Source: Akanthomyces muscarius (taxonomy: Eukaryota; Ascomycota; Sordariomycetes; Hypocreales; Cordycipitaceae). From it: DNA of 64,000 nt. The stretch spans positions 1,302,001 through 1,366,000 of the forward strand of contig NC_079241.1 of NCBI RefSeq assembly GCF_028009165.1, read 5' to 3'. The translations under genes were made by a program, and so were the position numbers. The notes below the pieces were generated by a model. That model saw nothing but the letters and a program-made list of their open reading frames with translations, did not search any database and was not told the DNA's origin. Of the stretch, positions 8,975 through 22,825 are shown piece after piece (the first letter of the stretch is position 1; each line of letters opens with the position of its first letter).

Positions 8975-10922
8975 ATGTACAAGACCGTTCAGCCTCGACG
9001 ACGGCGACATATCAGCCACACTCCAACTTGGCCGCGGACCCGATCTTTCAACCATGACGGCGCTGCCGACGAGGAAAGCAACACACACGAAGAGGGCAAC
9101 CATCTCCTCAACAGCAAAATCGAACGCGGCCGGCGCGTACACCTGGTGGCGCTCCAATGGTGGGCCGACGAATACAAGTCCGCCATCATCTGCGGCCTCA
9201 GCATCATCATCCTCTCCGTTGTGCTCTGGCACTACGACGGCAAGCTCGTTCCCCGTCTGTCACCCGGCCTCGATCTAGAAATGCTGGTGATTGCCCTGGT
9301 CACGATCAGCCGCGTCGCCATAAGCAATGTGGTCGAGGCCTGCATCTCCCAGTGCGCGTGGATCTGGATCGCCAAGTCGCATCAGCAGCGCACAAACACG
9401 GTCGCGCGGCTGGAGGACTTTAAGCTATTTGACGAAGCCTCGCGAGGATTTCTCGGAAGCGTTGCCCTCCTCTAGCGAATGAAGGGACTGTAGGCTGACG
9501 CGCTCTCCAAGACGATGCTTTTTGGCTGACCTCTGCAGGCATCTGTCTTGCATCGGTGCCGCCATCGTCATTCTCACGCACGGCTTCGAGACCTTTTCTC
9601 AGCAAATGGTCCACTACGTTCAGAAGCCTGTCGTCTTCAGAAACGAAACGGAGAGATTTGCGCCGGCAAATTATCGTAGTGACTATTGGGACAAGGTTGA
9701 GCAAAGAGATTAGAATCCAAGTATTCCTGCTCCCGCCGATCTGCCTCTCAGTTACTAATTGTTTCCAGAATTGACTCTCCCACTCTCGACCAAAGCGGCC
9801 ATTTACACTGGCATTATTGCAAACGATATACCAGTTCTAATACCGTCTTGTTCTACCGGTAATTGTACCTGGCCCGTCTTTCCCACCATTGCTGTCTGCG
9901 GAGACTGCATGCCTAAATATGTAAAGAGCGAATGCAGTGGTGAAGGCTGTGTTTACTCCGTTTCTCCCAATACTTCAATCACGGTCCCGCATGGTGATGC
10001 AAACGGGGCTTTCAGGGTACGGCCAATTACAGAGCGTCAATCGCTGAAAGGTCAGGGCGACACGGCTTACCTGTCAGTATTTGAAGCCGTGGCAGCCTCT
10101 GAGCACAGGCCAAAGACGAACTCTACAGGATTCGAGTGTGCGCTATGGGTCTGTATGGAAGCGTATGACACGTCCATGAATGACGGTCATCTAAGCCAAA
10201 AGACCATAGTCATATGGAATGAAACTCAGCTCCAAGAGGAGACCAATGCTCACCTACAGGAGTACGTTTTCGTTAATGTGCCAAAGGAAATGAATACGCT
10301 TGAGCATTCGAGACACTCCATCTCGGCTCGGGCAGTAAAGGCCATCCGCAGCTTTATGGACACATTGACCGACGGGTGGTACGAAGACATCGGGGGTAGC
10401 GTCAACTTTTCATCAGACTGGGTCGAGGCGATGCATGACGCGAGGACAGCTATGCCTTTATGGATGGAAGGACTGACACTCAGTCTCAGCAACGAGTTTC
10501 GCCAGAACGGCGATCTGGAGGATGAACGCAACACCAAATATGAAGGAAGCGCTACAAAACTGGCCAGTTTCGTCAAGGTGAAGTGGTTCTGGATGATATA
10601 TCCACCACTTTGCCTGGTGGTGAGCATATACTACCTACTTGCCACCGTTGTAGCCAGCGTCCGCGACGACGTTGCCATTTGGAAGGGTGATTCCATGCCG
10701 ATGCTATTCAGCTGTATTCATCCGGATATTCTGCTACTTGGAAGTAGCAAGATGGATACTCACAAGGGGCTGGATGAGCTGGGCCGCCATGGCATTGCGC
10801 TGGCCAAGGCTGAGTCGGGAGCTTGGGTCTTTGAGCCTACTGTCGGACCGGAAGATAAGCGTGGGCGTCTTCGCAAGGCATTCCGAGTGCGCGACCAAGC
10901 GGCTTCGAGAGGGTTTGACTGA
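8975..10922 (+). CDS. DUF3176 membrane protein with in-frame TAG (possible pseudogene)
   Basis: Three exons (8975-9489, 9539-9675, 9769-10922) join with matching phases to 602 codons. The product has a basic N-terminus, two hydrophobic segments (about residues 75-115), the family word LFDEASRG, a further hydrophobic segment (SCIGAAIVILTHGF), a long cysteine-containing extracellular-type region with many N-glycosylation sites, and a last TM segment (PPLCLVVSIYYLLATVVAS). This is the layout of fungal DUF3176 proteins, whose function is unknown. One codon breaks the frame: TAG at 9473-9475, where the family has tryptophan (LLW followed by RMKG-like sequence). Everything after it remains open. 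It is therefore a recent pseudogene, a read-through gene, or a sequence error. Splicing around the stop with a canonical donor does not give matching phases. Confidence 0.7.
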
Positions 10923-11102
10923 GTGTAGGCTCGACATGTTTTGCGTGGCGATGCGCACCTATAGGCAGGGTAACGAATGAAATAGCAAGTATAATTAATC
11001 ATTATCGTATCTAGCCAAACGTATTCAGCAGTAGCGAAAATTAATCCAAAAACGCCCTATTCATGCTCGCTTTTTGTTGTAAGCTCGTAACCCAAAGAAA
11101 GA

Positions 11103-11800
11103 TCACCATTTGACCGAGAAGCTGTCCACCTCTTGATCGCTCAACCCCTCGCAGGCGCCACACGCGCATCGGAATCCATACCACCGGTACAGCAGCTCCG
11201 GTGTCTTTGTCCGCCCGTAGCAAATCTTGAGCTCCTCCCCCTCGGCGATGCCCTCCTCCGCGCCCACCCACAGACGCAGCCGGCGCCGGGCGGCATCATA
11301 CGCCCAGTGGATATTGTCGCGCGGCTCGCACGCGTGGTTGAAGCGAGCGGCAATGGGGAACAGCCCCGTCTCGCGACTCACGCCCGTAGCGAAACTAACA
11401 TCCTCGTCAGCTTTGACCCTCCCCTCTCAAAAGAAAGCTCCAGACATAAAGGGGAGCACAACGGGGGGATCGCTTACCTGTTGGTGTCCCAGACGGCCTC
11501 CAGCCACGGCGTGCCGGGCTTAAAGTGGTCGCTGGCGTGGAGCTTCAGCGCCTTGGTCTGCCTCTTGCGGCTGAGCCGGGCCAAGGCCGCGAAGAGGTGG
11601 CTGCGCTCGGCGACGACGAGCAGGGGCGTCTCCTCGAGGATGACGTCGTTGTGGGCGAGGGCGCGCGTGGCATAGGCGCCCATGCCGCCGGTGGAGGAGG
11701 GCCGGATGACGAAGGCCTTGGTGGTGGTGGTGGTGGTGGTTGGTGATGGTGTCTTGACCGGGGTGGTGGGAGGGGTGGGCAGGGCGGCGGCGGGGTCCAT
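11103..11800 (-). CDS. Small SET-domain protein
   Basis: Two exons on the minus strand (11478-11800, then 11103-11394) joined by an 83-base GT/AG intron give about 204 residues. An N-terminal proline/threonine-rich stretch includes a threonine run from a GGT/ACC microsatellite. The SET domain starts STGGMGAYATRAL and shows NHACEP (the NHxCxP core that forms the S-adenosylmethionine and catalytic pseudoknot) and ICYGRTKTPELLYRWYGF, followed by the post-SET cysteines CACGAC. It is much shorter than SMYD proteins and belongs to the common group of small fungal SET proteins of unknown substrate. Methylation of a protein lysine is the expected activity. The start was chosen just before the proline-rich stretch (MDPAAALPTPP). 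Codons further upstream are in frame but look like leader sequence. Confidence 0.8.
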
Positions 11801-13134
11801 GGCTGCGAGGGAATGGAGAGCAGAGAAGAATGGAGGAAGAGGAAGAGGAAGAAGAGGATGGCTTATATAGAGAGGAAGAGAGGGAGAGGGAGGCACGTGA
11901 GGGTTCGTGATAGCCGACGAGGATGTATTGCCGGTGGGCATGGAGGCGATATCCGGAGAGGTGGTGTCGGCTATATGAGGGTTTCGGTTGGTGACCACGA
12001 CATCACCAGCAACATCATGTTGCAAGTGGCGAGATGAGTTGGACTTGTGAGTTTCAGACGCTGTTGTGGTGCTGGTGGTTGTGGCCGCTACGGCTGTGGT
12101 TGGGGCGGTTGTTGGTCAGGCCATCTTCACGATCGGCAGTGGGGCGTTGTTGGTCCGACCTGCAGCCTTGGAGATTGATCCATGTCAGGTCCTGACTTGG
12201 GAGAATGGATTCGAGGCCTCGTCTGGGCGGCTCTGCACGCGAAGCGGTGTTGCGACATGCCGGATCCCAACGGGAGCAAGATTGGCGACCCCGTTCGTTT
12301 AGGGAGCGGCACGCAGAGTTCACGAGGACGTCTCACGGGCGATAGCCAGTTGGAAGCTGCCGTTTTGCCGCCGATAGGGGAAGAGTAACAGGGGAAAGAG
12401 CCGTTGTTGTGAGTGCTCGATTCCGGGGTGGTCATTTTGAGAGGTAGTATAGGAAAGATTCGTAGAGTTTGGATGTTGGCGACGATGTTGAGAATAAAAG
12501 AGAAAAAAGAAAGATAAAGCCAACGAGGAGAAAAGAGTGAAGAGAAAGATAAAGCTAATATGGAGACAGAGCAAAAAGAGAGATGAAGCCAATACGGATA
12601 AAAAAGTCAAAGTCCAAAACGATAAAAAGTCAGGTCGATATCTTCCGGAGGATAAAAATGTATGGTCGGCTTATGAGGTGATGGTGTTGGATGATGGTGT
12701 AACTCTGCCAGTATTAGGTTCAGATTCACTCATCAAAGCACATCAACTCATGTAAATGAATCTCTGGTTTACACGTTATATGAGTTTGCATATACCCCAT
12801 TGCGCCGGAGGCCTATTTATAGCAATTTAGCCAACCGATTTCCCTAACTCCGCATCCGTCCATGCTCTCGACAGACTATAGTCCCTGAAATATCTCAACC
12901 ATGTAGGCGCCCAGATGTGCAGCTTTCCAGAAGCCTGCCAAGTCCCGCGGGTATCAATTTTCTTTGCTCAAATACCCCCCTCCAACAGTGTTTTGTGTGG
13001 CCAGTGAGACCAATAAGCATGTTAATAGTGTGTAATAGATTAAACAATCTGTAGTGAAAAAAGATAGCAATACAACGCCCCCAAAACGAAAATCCAAAAG
13101 AAGTGAAGAATTATGTGCGAAAGTGACGCGTGGA
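11801..13134. other. Intergenic, low-complexity purine-rich
   Basis: No gene is supported. 12480-12640 on the plus strand is very rich in A and G, and 11810-11890 is also purine-rich, as expected for the reverse complement of a CT-rich leader of the SET gene. The open frames present lack family features and splice structure. Confidence 0.4.
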
Positions 13135-14085
13135 TTAGAAGCCAAACTTCTTCTTGGGTCTCAGAGGGCAGTCTCCGCGGCAGTCGGGGCAGCGGAGGCA
13201 CCCGGGCTTGGCCCAAATTCGTCGGCATTTGCACACCCAGAGGTCGCGGCCGGTGCGGGTGGTGAGGCAGTCAAAGGGAGCGTGGAGGCCCTCGCGAACA
13301 CCGCACTCGATGCAGAAGCGCCGGAGGGTGATTTGCCTGTCTCGGCCAGGCTGAGGGTCGCGATCAGTAACCAGACGGCCGTGAGAGTCGACGTACGCAT
13401 GCTGAGGCTGCAGCATGTCAAAGTGCTCGGGAGAGCGAACTCGAAAGCAGACGTAGCATTCAAAGTTTCCAGGCTTGTAGTCGTGACCTTTTTCGCTAGG
13501 ACGATGTTGGGCAAAATCCTTGGCAGCTCGCATGACAAATTGAGCTTTGTCGTCAGGGTCAGCCATGCCTTGAGGGTCGATGGTTTGGTGGAAATAACGG
13601 TTCATGGTGGAGAGGTGAATAAGAGACTGGTAGTCTAGATCACCATAGACCCTTTTTTGCAGGTCGCTAGGCAAACGTTCAATACCTGACTGCATGATGG
13701 AGCTGGACGGAGACTGAGGCGAAGGAAGTTGATATGGCTGAGACTGTCGGATTTGAGGAGGTGTTACAACGTGATGTGAGTGTTGGCGTGAGTGTTGGCG
13801 CGAGTGGCTTGACTGATGATGATGCTGTTGCTGCTGGTAGTGCTCGTGATATTGCTGTGGCGGCGCTTGCTGATAAAGATGCGAGCTTTGCTGCGGCTGG
13901 TAATATTGTTGTTGTTGGTGTTGGTGTTGATAGTGAGGTTGCTGGTTATAGTGATGAGAGTGGTGCCTCCGGTAGGGATCATGAGCAGAATCGGGACTGG
14001 GATAATCGGCAGCAGAAGCATTCGATCCTCGATATTTGTGAGCACCGGGAGGAGTGGGCAGGGCGATCATAGTAGAGGACGACAT
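13135..14085 (-). CDS. F-box protein with Gln/His-rich N-terminus and Cys-rich C-terminus
   Basis: Single exon of about 316 residues starting MSSSTMIALPTPP. Residues 25-120 are extremely rich in glutamine, histidine, serine and tyrosine. An F-box-like motif follows (IERLPSDLQKRVYGDLDYQSL, about residues 140-160), then a long segment with paired cysteines (ECYVCF, FCIECG, CKC, CLRCPDCRGDC) that could bind zinc, and a basic end (RPKKKFGF). F-box proteins usually recruit substrates to SCF ubiquitin ligases through Skp1. The target here is unknown. An in-frame extension to 14328 exists but runs through leader-like sequence. The long purine-rich stretch beyond the start (14330-14420, plus strand) is probably its leader. 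Confidence 0.75.
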   Translation of the reverse strand: MSSSTMIALPTPPGAHKYRGSNASAADYPSPDSAHDPYRRHHSHHYNQQPHYQHQHQQQQYYQPQQSSHLYQQAPPQQYHEHYQQQQHHHQSSHSRQHSRQHSHHVVTPPQIRQSQPYQLPSPQSPSSSIMQSGIERLPSDLQKRVYGDLDYQSLIHLSTMNRYFHQTIDPQGMADPDDKAQFVMRAAKDFAQHRPSEKGHDYKPGNFECYVCFRVRSPEHFDMLQPQHAYVDSHGRLVTDRDPQPGRDRQITLRRFCIECGVREGLHAPFDCLTTRTGRDLWVCKCRRIWAKPGCLRCPDCRGDCPLRPKKKFGF

Positions 14086-17000
14086 AATCGGGGGAGGAGA
14101 GCGGCAGAGTCGTGTCGGTGTGCCGGCTAATCTCGATAATCGATGCAAGGCAGAGGTGTAAGGGCGGCGGGCGATCAAGTACGTGTACGTGCGTGGTGCA
14201 TGCGACCTGCAGATGCGGTCTCGAACTTGCTGTATTTGTTTCTGAATTGAGATGGCGCGCGTGGTGTGGGTGGCTGTACCAGACTTGTCGTGGTGGTTGG
14301 CGGGAAGCGAGTCTTGACTGCAGACCAAAGAGAAGCGCGGATCAAGAGAAGCGAAGGAGGGAGAAGGAGAGCAAAGAACGAAAAGAAAAAGGAGGATAGA
14401 GAAGGAAGAAATAAGTAGAAAAGAAAGCTATCTGGGAGTGAGTGGATTGTCTCTGTTACAGCGCGTGTTTTCCGTGCCCACCGGAAACGCAGTCTGGATC
14501 GGAGGCGAATTTTTGACTTTAATAGCAAATGCTGGCCCCCGGCTTGCAGGAGCAGACTTGCGACTAACACGACGGGCAAAACCTGGGGTGGACACGCCTC
14601 GAACACAGACAGAAGCGGTCCCGTCGGGCGACACAGCAGGTACCGGAGCGGCGGGAACGCGCGCGACGAGAGACCGTGTGTTACCTTGAGCGAGCAGGGG
14701 CATCACGGAATAAGACAGTCGAGATCATGGTGTGCGACGAGGGCGGGCGTGTTGGTGGGGGAGGCAAGGAGGGCGGCCCCCCGACGGTGTCAGGCGCCTG
14801 GAGCCTGACATGAGTAAATCAAAGAGGCGACAAATAAAAAAGAATAATAATAATGGGTGTCACATTTTATTCTTCTTTGCGTGCCACAGACTGGGTATGT
14901 TTCTGGCCATCGCTGGGTGTGTTTCATCCAAGGGTGAGACAGGTATTCCGGCTAGGCTTGCTGGGGCGGGCCTGGCATGCCGCCCTTGGAAGAGAGAGAG
15001 AGAGAGAGAGAGCGAGAAGAGGGATGATGCCGCGACGGCGGGCGCAGAAACCGTCAAGTGTATGTCTCGTCTTATTTTCTTCTTTCTTTGACTAAACAAG
15101 TCTGGAGCCATGGCTGGCCCAGCGTTTTTCGACGACAGAGTGCTTGCGGTTGTCGGGAACAGTCGAGGGACGAGGTAGGGAGATAGACGGAGGCTTGACG
15201 TGGGGTTTCTGGCGGCGACGCGCGGGCAAGGCGGCGGGAGACTGACAGGCATCTAGCGGTAAGTCATCATCAGCGCTGCGAGGCATGCCGACGGCGAGGG
15301 CCGCCGAGAATGAACATGTGAACGCCAACTACCTACCGAACACTAACAAGGCAGTGCAGCATTCCGGGGAGGCGTCCATGATGGATGGGTTTGGGTGAGT
15401 AGCTGGGTAGCTGGGTAGGTGGTCCCGAGAGGGTGGAGCGGGAGGGCGGAAGGCTTGCGCGGCAAGCGAAGGGTGTGTAGCGTGTTGAAGATGTGTATGT
15501 GTATGTGTAACAGGATGGATAAGTAGCCATGATGGTGTTGGTATTGATGGGTGATGCATGATGGGTGATGGGATGGTCGATTTAACCTGTCCGTTTGATG
15601 ATGTAGAGGGAAATGCAAGTGAGGCTACCTACGAACGAACAGAGCAGAGCAAACGGCTGTTGTCCAATTCCAACGAGGCAAACAGCTCATGAGCGTTCTG
15701 GCTGACAGCTGCCGGCAGCTTGGCGCAGCTCGATACAGCTGGCTGCTGGCCACCAACACAGGCACTCTACAGGCGGAAACGTCCCTGTAGGCGATGCCCT
15801 GATTCTAGGTTTACAGGGCATCCACCCACCCCCCTTGCAGGGGCCGCCCTGGTCACCACGATTGCCTTGCAGCAGTGGCCAACTCTATCACCACCATCGG
15901 CAATTTATTATGTCACCTCTTTCATTTTTACAAATACCCATCGGCCGCCAGAATTAGGAAATACCCATTCCGAGTCAAGAACAAAAATGTCCCGAAATAA
16001 ACTCAAGCCTCCTGTCTCTACTACCCTGGCCCCAGGTACACACACATATGCAGTCGGTAACCGTGTCATAGCTCTCCTGCAAACACACTTGACACTCGTC
16101 CGATGTGTCGCCCTCTCTCCAAGGGGACCAGCCCCCCCCCCCCCCCCCCCCCCTCCTCCTCCTCCCCCAAAGGGGGCGTGTATGTGTGTTTGTGCATCAC
16201 TGCTGAAATTACTCCCTCTTTCTGTAGATAGCTACCCTTGGACTCGGATAAAACTCTCTTTGCGCGTCCTCCCGTCCGCAAAACAAATCCGTTGCACACA
16301 CCCACGTTGCACGCTCGCGTTTACTTACATATGTGGGTAGAAGGGGGAGCTGTGCCCGGGGACGACGACTCCGGAATCTAGTTTCCGTTGCAAAAATGCA
16401 AACAAGACACCAGAGGTCTGCGATACGTGCCGCGAAATTCATGCAAATCGACTTGATTCGTCCCTTTTCTCTCCCCCGATCTCAGCTGTCATTTTTTCTT
16501 TTTGCTTTTAGTTACTGCTTTACTTTTTCCAATCTCATCGCCATCGACGTTACATTTTTCCCCTTGCTTCTTCTTCGCAGGGTCCAGCTCACCATCTCAG
16601 ACACTGTAATCAAAATGACATGCACTCACTGTAAACTAGGCGGATCCCAAACATCTCGTTCTCTGTGCTGCAGGCGCCCGATAGTCTGCTCAGTACTGCA
16701 TGTTTCCCGTCTTCTCCGCTTCTAAATGAACCAGCCTTTGTTCCTCATGAACACCAAAAAAAAAGCCACCTGTCATCTGGCTTCGGCCGGGTAATTTAAG
16801 GGTAGCTTTTCTCCAGCAGACGATCCGAGCTGCTGCTTTCCGTCGTCGGCGTCCGACTTTCTGCTCATCCGTTCCAGAACCCGACCTGACTCGACCGTCT
16901 GTGGCACGTCGCGTAACGGCCAAAGTGAAAAAAAGTTTCGCTCAGCCTTTTTTTCTTAGTTTTCATCTCTCCCTCTGCGACTACCGGTCGGTTGGCATCT

Positions 17001-17483
17001 ACCGAGGGTGCCTCGAAGGTGTGTCGGGGCGTACAAGGGGCGACCCTCGTCCTCCCGAGCAGGGGCCATCCTTACAAACAGCGCGAGGGAACCAACTGCC
17101 GTCTAACCAGGTGCTACCAACATGGCACCACACTCGACATGGACTTGTACCACCAACACAAGCAAACGTCCCAAACCTTCTGCAAGCAACATTAGTCATG
17201 TAATACATATTTCTAAACAAATCCGCCAGCTTGCATTCGTGCACATTGTCAAGACGAAACTATGGCAAAACTGGATTCGAGTGTATTCAGATAAACAAGC
17301 ACTTTTTTTAGCTCTCATATATGCTCTTCCTCTCTCTTTTTTTGCCCAGGAAAAATCGCAAAAACGCCATTCATCAGCTAAAACCACATTGCCGATTCAT
17401 TCCAAACAGCCCGGCACTTCTATCCAATCAATATAGAACAATGCCGTCTCGTTAAACGCTCGACTTTTTCATCTCTCATGATT
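14086..17483. other. Long intergenic region with microsatellites
   Basis: About 3.4 kb between the start of the F-box gene and the end of the homocitrate synthase gene. I see no supported protein gene on either strand. It holds a GA repeat (14991-15012), a GT/AT-rich repeat (15492-15510), and a C run of about 20 bases followed by CTC repeats (16133-16165). The plus strand from about 16440 to 16620 is CT-rich like a leader, but the ATG codons after it open only short frames. It could contain the long leader of the F-box gene or a noncoding transcript. Confidence 0.4.
14991..15012. repeat. GA dinucleotide microsatellite
   Basis: About eleven uninterrupted GA units in the intergenic region, with no coding context. 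Confidence 0.9.
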
Positions 17484-19510
<2,027 letters not shown>

Positions 19511-21786
19511 GGTTGCGATGGTGTGTGTGTGAGTGTGAGGTGGTGTGGTGTGGAAGGGTCGGGATGCGCGATGAATGATCGAGGCAGATGTTTCGACGGG
19601 ATATTTATATATATATTCAATTGCTTGAGAAAATGTCAAGAAGAAAAAGGTATACTCAAAAATTTGTTACAGGTTTTTTTTCTCTGGCTTGTACTGGCGG
19701 GGAGGGGCCTTGATATAGCGGGGACCCGAACGCAGCAAAGCTAAAGACTTGCAGCGGCCAGTCCGATTGCCGGAGTTTGTGTGATTCATTCAGAAGCAAA
19801 TCCCCAGGTCCCGATACGTCAGAGGTCACGTGACACTGCATAACGCCATCAAGCCTCTGAAGCCTCTTGGCTTGATGAATTGCCCAGGCAAACAGCCAGC
19901 CAGAGGCCGACCTTATTATTTGGAGCATTCTGCACTGCACTGCATTGCACTGCAATGCACGTTGCTCCGCTCGAGCGATTTACTGCCGATGAATTGGACC
20001 CAAGATTCAAAGAGGACTCTGTCTTTTTTTTTTGGCTTCATGGAGCCGGTTCTTCCGACATCAGCGCACTTTTACTCACAGACTCCCTTTACACCCTGAC
20101 GCATACACTGAAGAAACTCCCCAGCCAAAACCTACCCGCCCTTTTACTTTTCGTGAACCTTCGGAACCTGGGGCAACAGCTGGCCAGAGCTGAAATGCAT
20201 CCCGATGCTAGCTTTTAGATTGCGTGCAGACACTAAACACTAGCTTTCTTCCGCCCAGCATCTTTCCTCCTCGCGCGCTGCAACGTCCCACGGCATTTGT
20301 CTGCCGGGGCTGACGTTGCGTGCGAGATGCGTCGCTCGCAAGTTGCGCCAGCGTACACCGTGCGGTCCAGATGCAGATCGATTTCAAGTAGTTGCCTCTT
20401 TGAGTAGACATGCATCGCTGGAGGGTGGTGAGCAGCTGCTTCGCTGCAAAGTCGTCGTGGACTTTTTCTCTCTTTCTCGCTCCCCGGATATGCCGGGAGT
20501 CAAGTCTCCTCGAAGATCACGGCCGAGACCAGCCTGACTGCATAAAGACATGCTGTGCACTGTGAATTGCGCTCGAGCGGGTGTTGAAGACGTCAGCTCC
20601 GTGGCGTGAAAGAAAAAAAAAAGGTTCCGGGGCCAAATCGGCAAGAGATATGCCGCCCCCAGTTCCAAGATCGTTGGCCGTGCATCTGAGCGCTGCAGTC
20701 CAAACTTGTTGCCCGTTCAATCAAAAGTAAGCCAGAGACCACGCAACCTGCGGATTTGAGAGAATGGCGAGTTCGCACATGGGCTGCGGAATAAAATACG
20801 CACCAATGAGAAATCTCCAGCTCACAGGCTGTTTGGTGGGAGATGACCCGAGGCCGTGTTGCAGTGTAAATGGTGATATAATAGACCTCTACCTACGCAC
20901 TGCAAAGTACAAATAGGGTTATATGAGGGGTAGCAGCCAGCCAGCCTCACATGCAGCCAATATTGAAGCTGTGAGCAAGCCACTCCAGCAGCAGAATGAG
21001 CACAAATAATAAAGGAATATACTGCCTCGCTGCGTTTGGGCTGTGAAACGCGCCTGCATTACACTTGGCAAACAAAATTATTCCACCGGCGGCATAATTA
21101 GCAGTGGTGTTGGGTTGGGCATGCATTTGTCGATTTCCTTGGTTTCTGCTCGTCGGTACCCACAGCAACCTAGACATGAGAGAAAGTCAGCACATAAAAG
21201 AACAAAACGTACTGCAGAAAGGTCTCTTGTTCACATTTACGCGGGTTGCAAAACCAAGCGCTCACGGCGCTGTACAGATTTTTAGATGACAATCTCCTTG
21301 TAGATCCAGATCTGCGGCCAACTTGGAGGCGGCGTCTTCAACCAACCAGCCAAAGCCATCACTTCTTTGATAATCCAGGCAGAGGCACCCACTGTAATTG
21401 TAGCGCGCCCCTGCTGAGGCCAGGGATTAACCAGGCAATTGGGACACTGACAGCCAGTCAAACATAGGCGCCCGCCAGGGGCCGCGACAGGGGGGTGCCT
21501 TTTTAGCGGGCAAGAGCCCCTGACACAACCAACGTCATAAGTTTGATGGTCCCTGGAAATGCTAGCTCCAGTGTCCTGGGAGACAGCGTGTGTTGGCGCG
21601 GCGCTGGTGTACACTATTTTCGTATTCCCACGACGGTCGTTTGCCCGAATTTTTCTTCTTTCATTCTTTGTTTTTCTCTGTTTTCTACAAAATCACACTC
21701 TTTTCTCTGCTGCATACTGCTGCATGAAGCTGCACAACTCCGAAAAACCAAAGACATCCCGAAAAGTCCAAGAGCAGTAGCACCTC
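19511..21786. other. Intergenic region between homocitrate synthase and membrane protein genes
   Basis: Divergent promoters, no supported gene. TATA-like sequence (19604-19616) lies about 100 bases before the homocitrate synthase start. TCACGTGA is at 19826-19833. A cluster of TGCAC/TGCAT words (19930-19960) forms an irregular short repeat. The plus strand from 21640 to 21720 is T/C-rich, as in a fungal leader, just ahead of the next gene. Confidence 0.4.
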
Positions 21787-22825
21787 ATGGTCAACTGCAC
21801 TCACGCGCCGCCCGAGGCGCACAGCGACGCCGGCGTTGCTGGCGCAGGCGTATGCTCTACCATGCTCTCGTACGAGAGCTGTCCAAGATTCACCAAGCAA
21901 TCCATAACTAACACGGCTGTTCCACATCTAGATCCTGCTCTCGTTCATGATCGCCGCCGTGCTCGCTCTCGTCCTCTCCACGAGCGTCATCGTCGCCGAG
22001 ATCCGCGGCCGCCCGTCGACGATCCGCCGCAAGCTCCTCAACGGCTACAGCGACTCGCAGATCATGCAGGGGATCGGCATCCAGTCCGTCGGGCTCGCCA
22101 AGATGGACTCGCTCGTGCCCTACCACTTCTTCCTCATCTGGATGCTCTCGCTGCTGTCCATGGCGACGCACAACGCCACGCTGCTCGCCCTCGTCCACGA
22201 CTACCGCCGCGACTGGGTCCTGCGCTGGCTGCGCCAGGCGCTCATGCTCGTCAACCTCGCCCTCTCCTGCATCTCGGGCGTCTTTGTCCTGCAGGTCGTC
22301 TCCAAGAACATGTCCTTTTCCACGCTGCCCGTCGCCTGCGTCTGGGATGGCGACGCGACGCCCTTTGCCAAGCCACCCGGCGCCGACGGCGTGCTGTCGT
22401 ACGTCGGCACCATTGCCGTCATCGCGGGCAACGTCGTCATCTTCGCCCTCGCCACCTGGTACCTGCACAGCCGCGAGCAGCGCTGGTACAAGGTGGTGCA
22501 GCTCGTCGGCCTGCTCGTCATGACGGGCATCGCCGTCGGCGCCGCCGTCCGCATCATCCTGCTCTCGTCGGCGTTTGGCAAGCCCTCGATCCCGCTCGCC
22601 GACCAGGACGAGAAGCAGTGGAGCTTCGGCCAGCTGCTGTCCATGCTGCTGCTCGTCCTGCCCCTTGTCTCGGCCATTGAGATTTACAGAGGCGACGTCC
22701 AGATGGCGCCGCCCGTCGAGGACGAGAGGCAGCCGCTGTACGACGGCGAGCTGCAGTCGAACCCGCACAACAAGTTCCAGCCGAATCCCTTTTTCGGCTC
22801 CCAGACCAACTTGTTCAAAAAGTAG
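21787..22825 (+). CDS. Polytopic membrane protein of unknown function
   Basis: Two exons (21787-21849, 21932-22825) with a canonical intron (GTATGC donor, CTAAC branch site) give about 318 residues. Hydropathy read by eye shows six, possibly seven, membrane segments: ILLSFMIAAVLALVLSTSVI, a paired stretch around FFLIWMLSLLSM, LMLVNLALSCISGVFVLQVV, IAVIAGNVVIFALATWYL, LVGLLVMTGIAVGAAVRIIL and LLSMLLLVLPLVSAIEIY. A short hydrophilic N-terminus and a roughly 50-residue hydrophilic tail with EDERQPLYDGELQSNP follow. I do not recognise a named family. The tail resembles cytosolic sorting tails. Its base composition is strongly GC-biased at third positions, like other well-kept genes here. An alternative start inside exon 2 (21947) would lose part of the first TM segment. 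Confidence 0.75.

Noticed and set aside
9461..9538. Donor GTTGCC at 9461 to avoid the TAG in the DUF3176 gene
   Set aside because: Its phase does not match the next exon, and it would delete a conserved segment. The GTAGGC donor at 9490 fits phase and homology.
19880..20218. 112-codon frame upstream of homocitrate synthase
   Set aside because: No recognisable domain, and the region is a divergent promoter with irregular TGCAC repeats.
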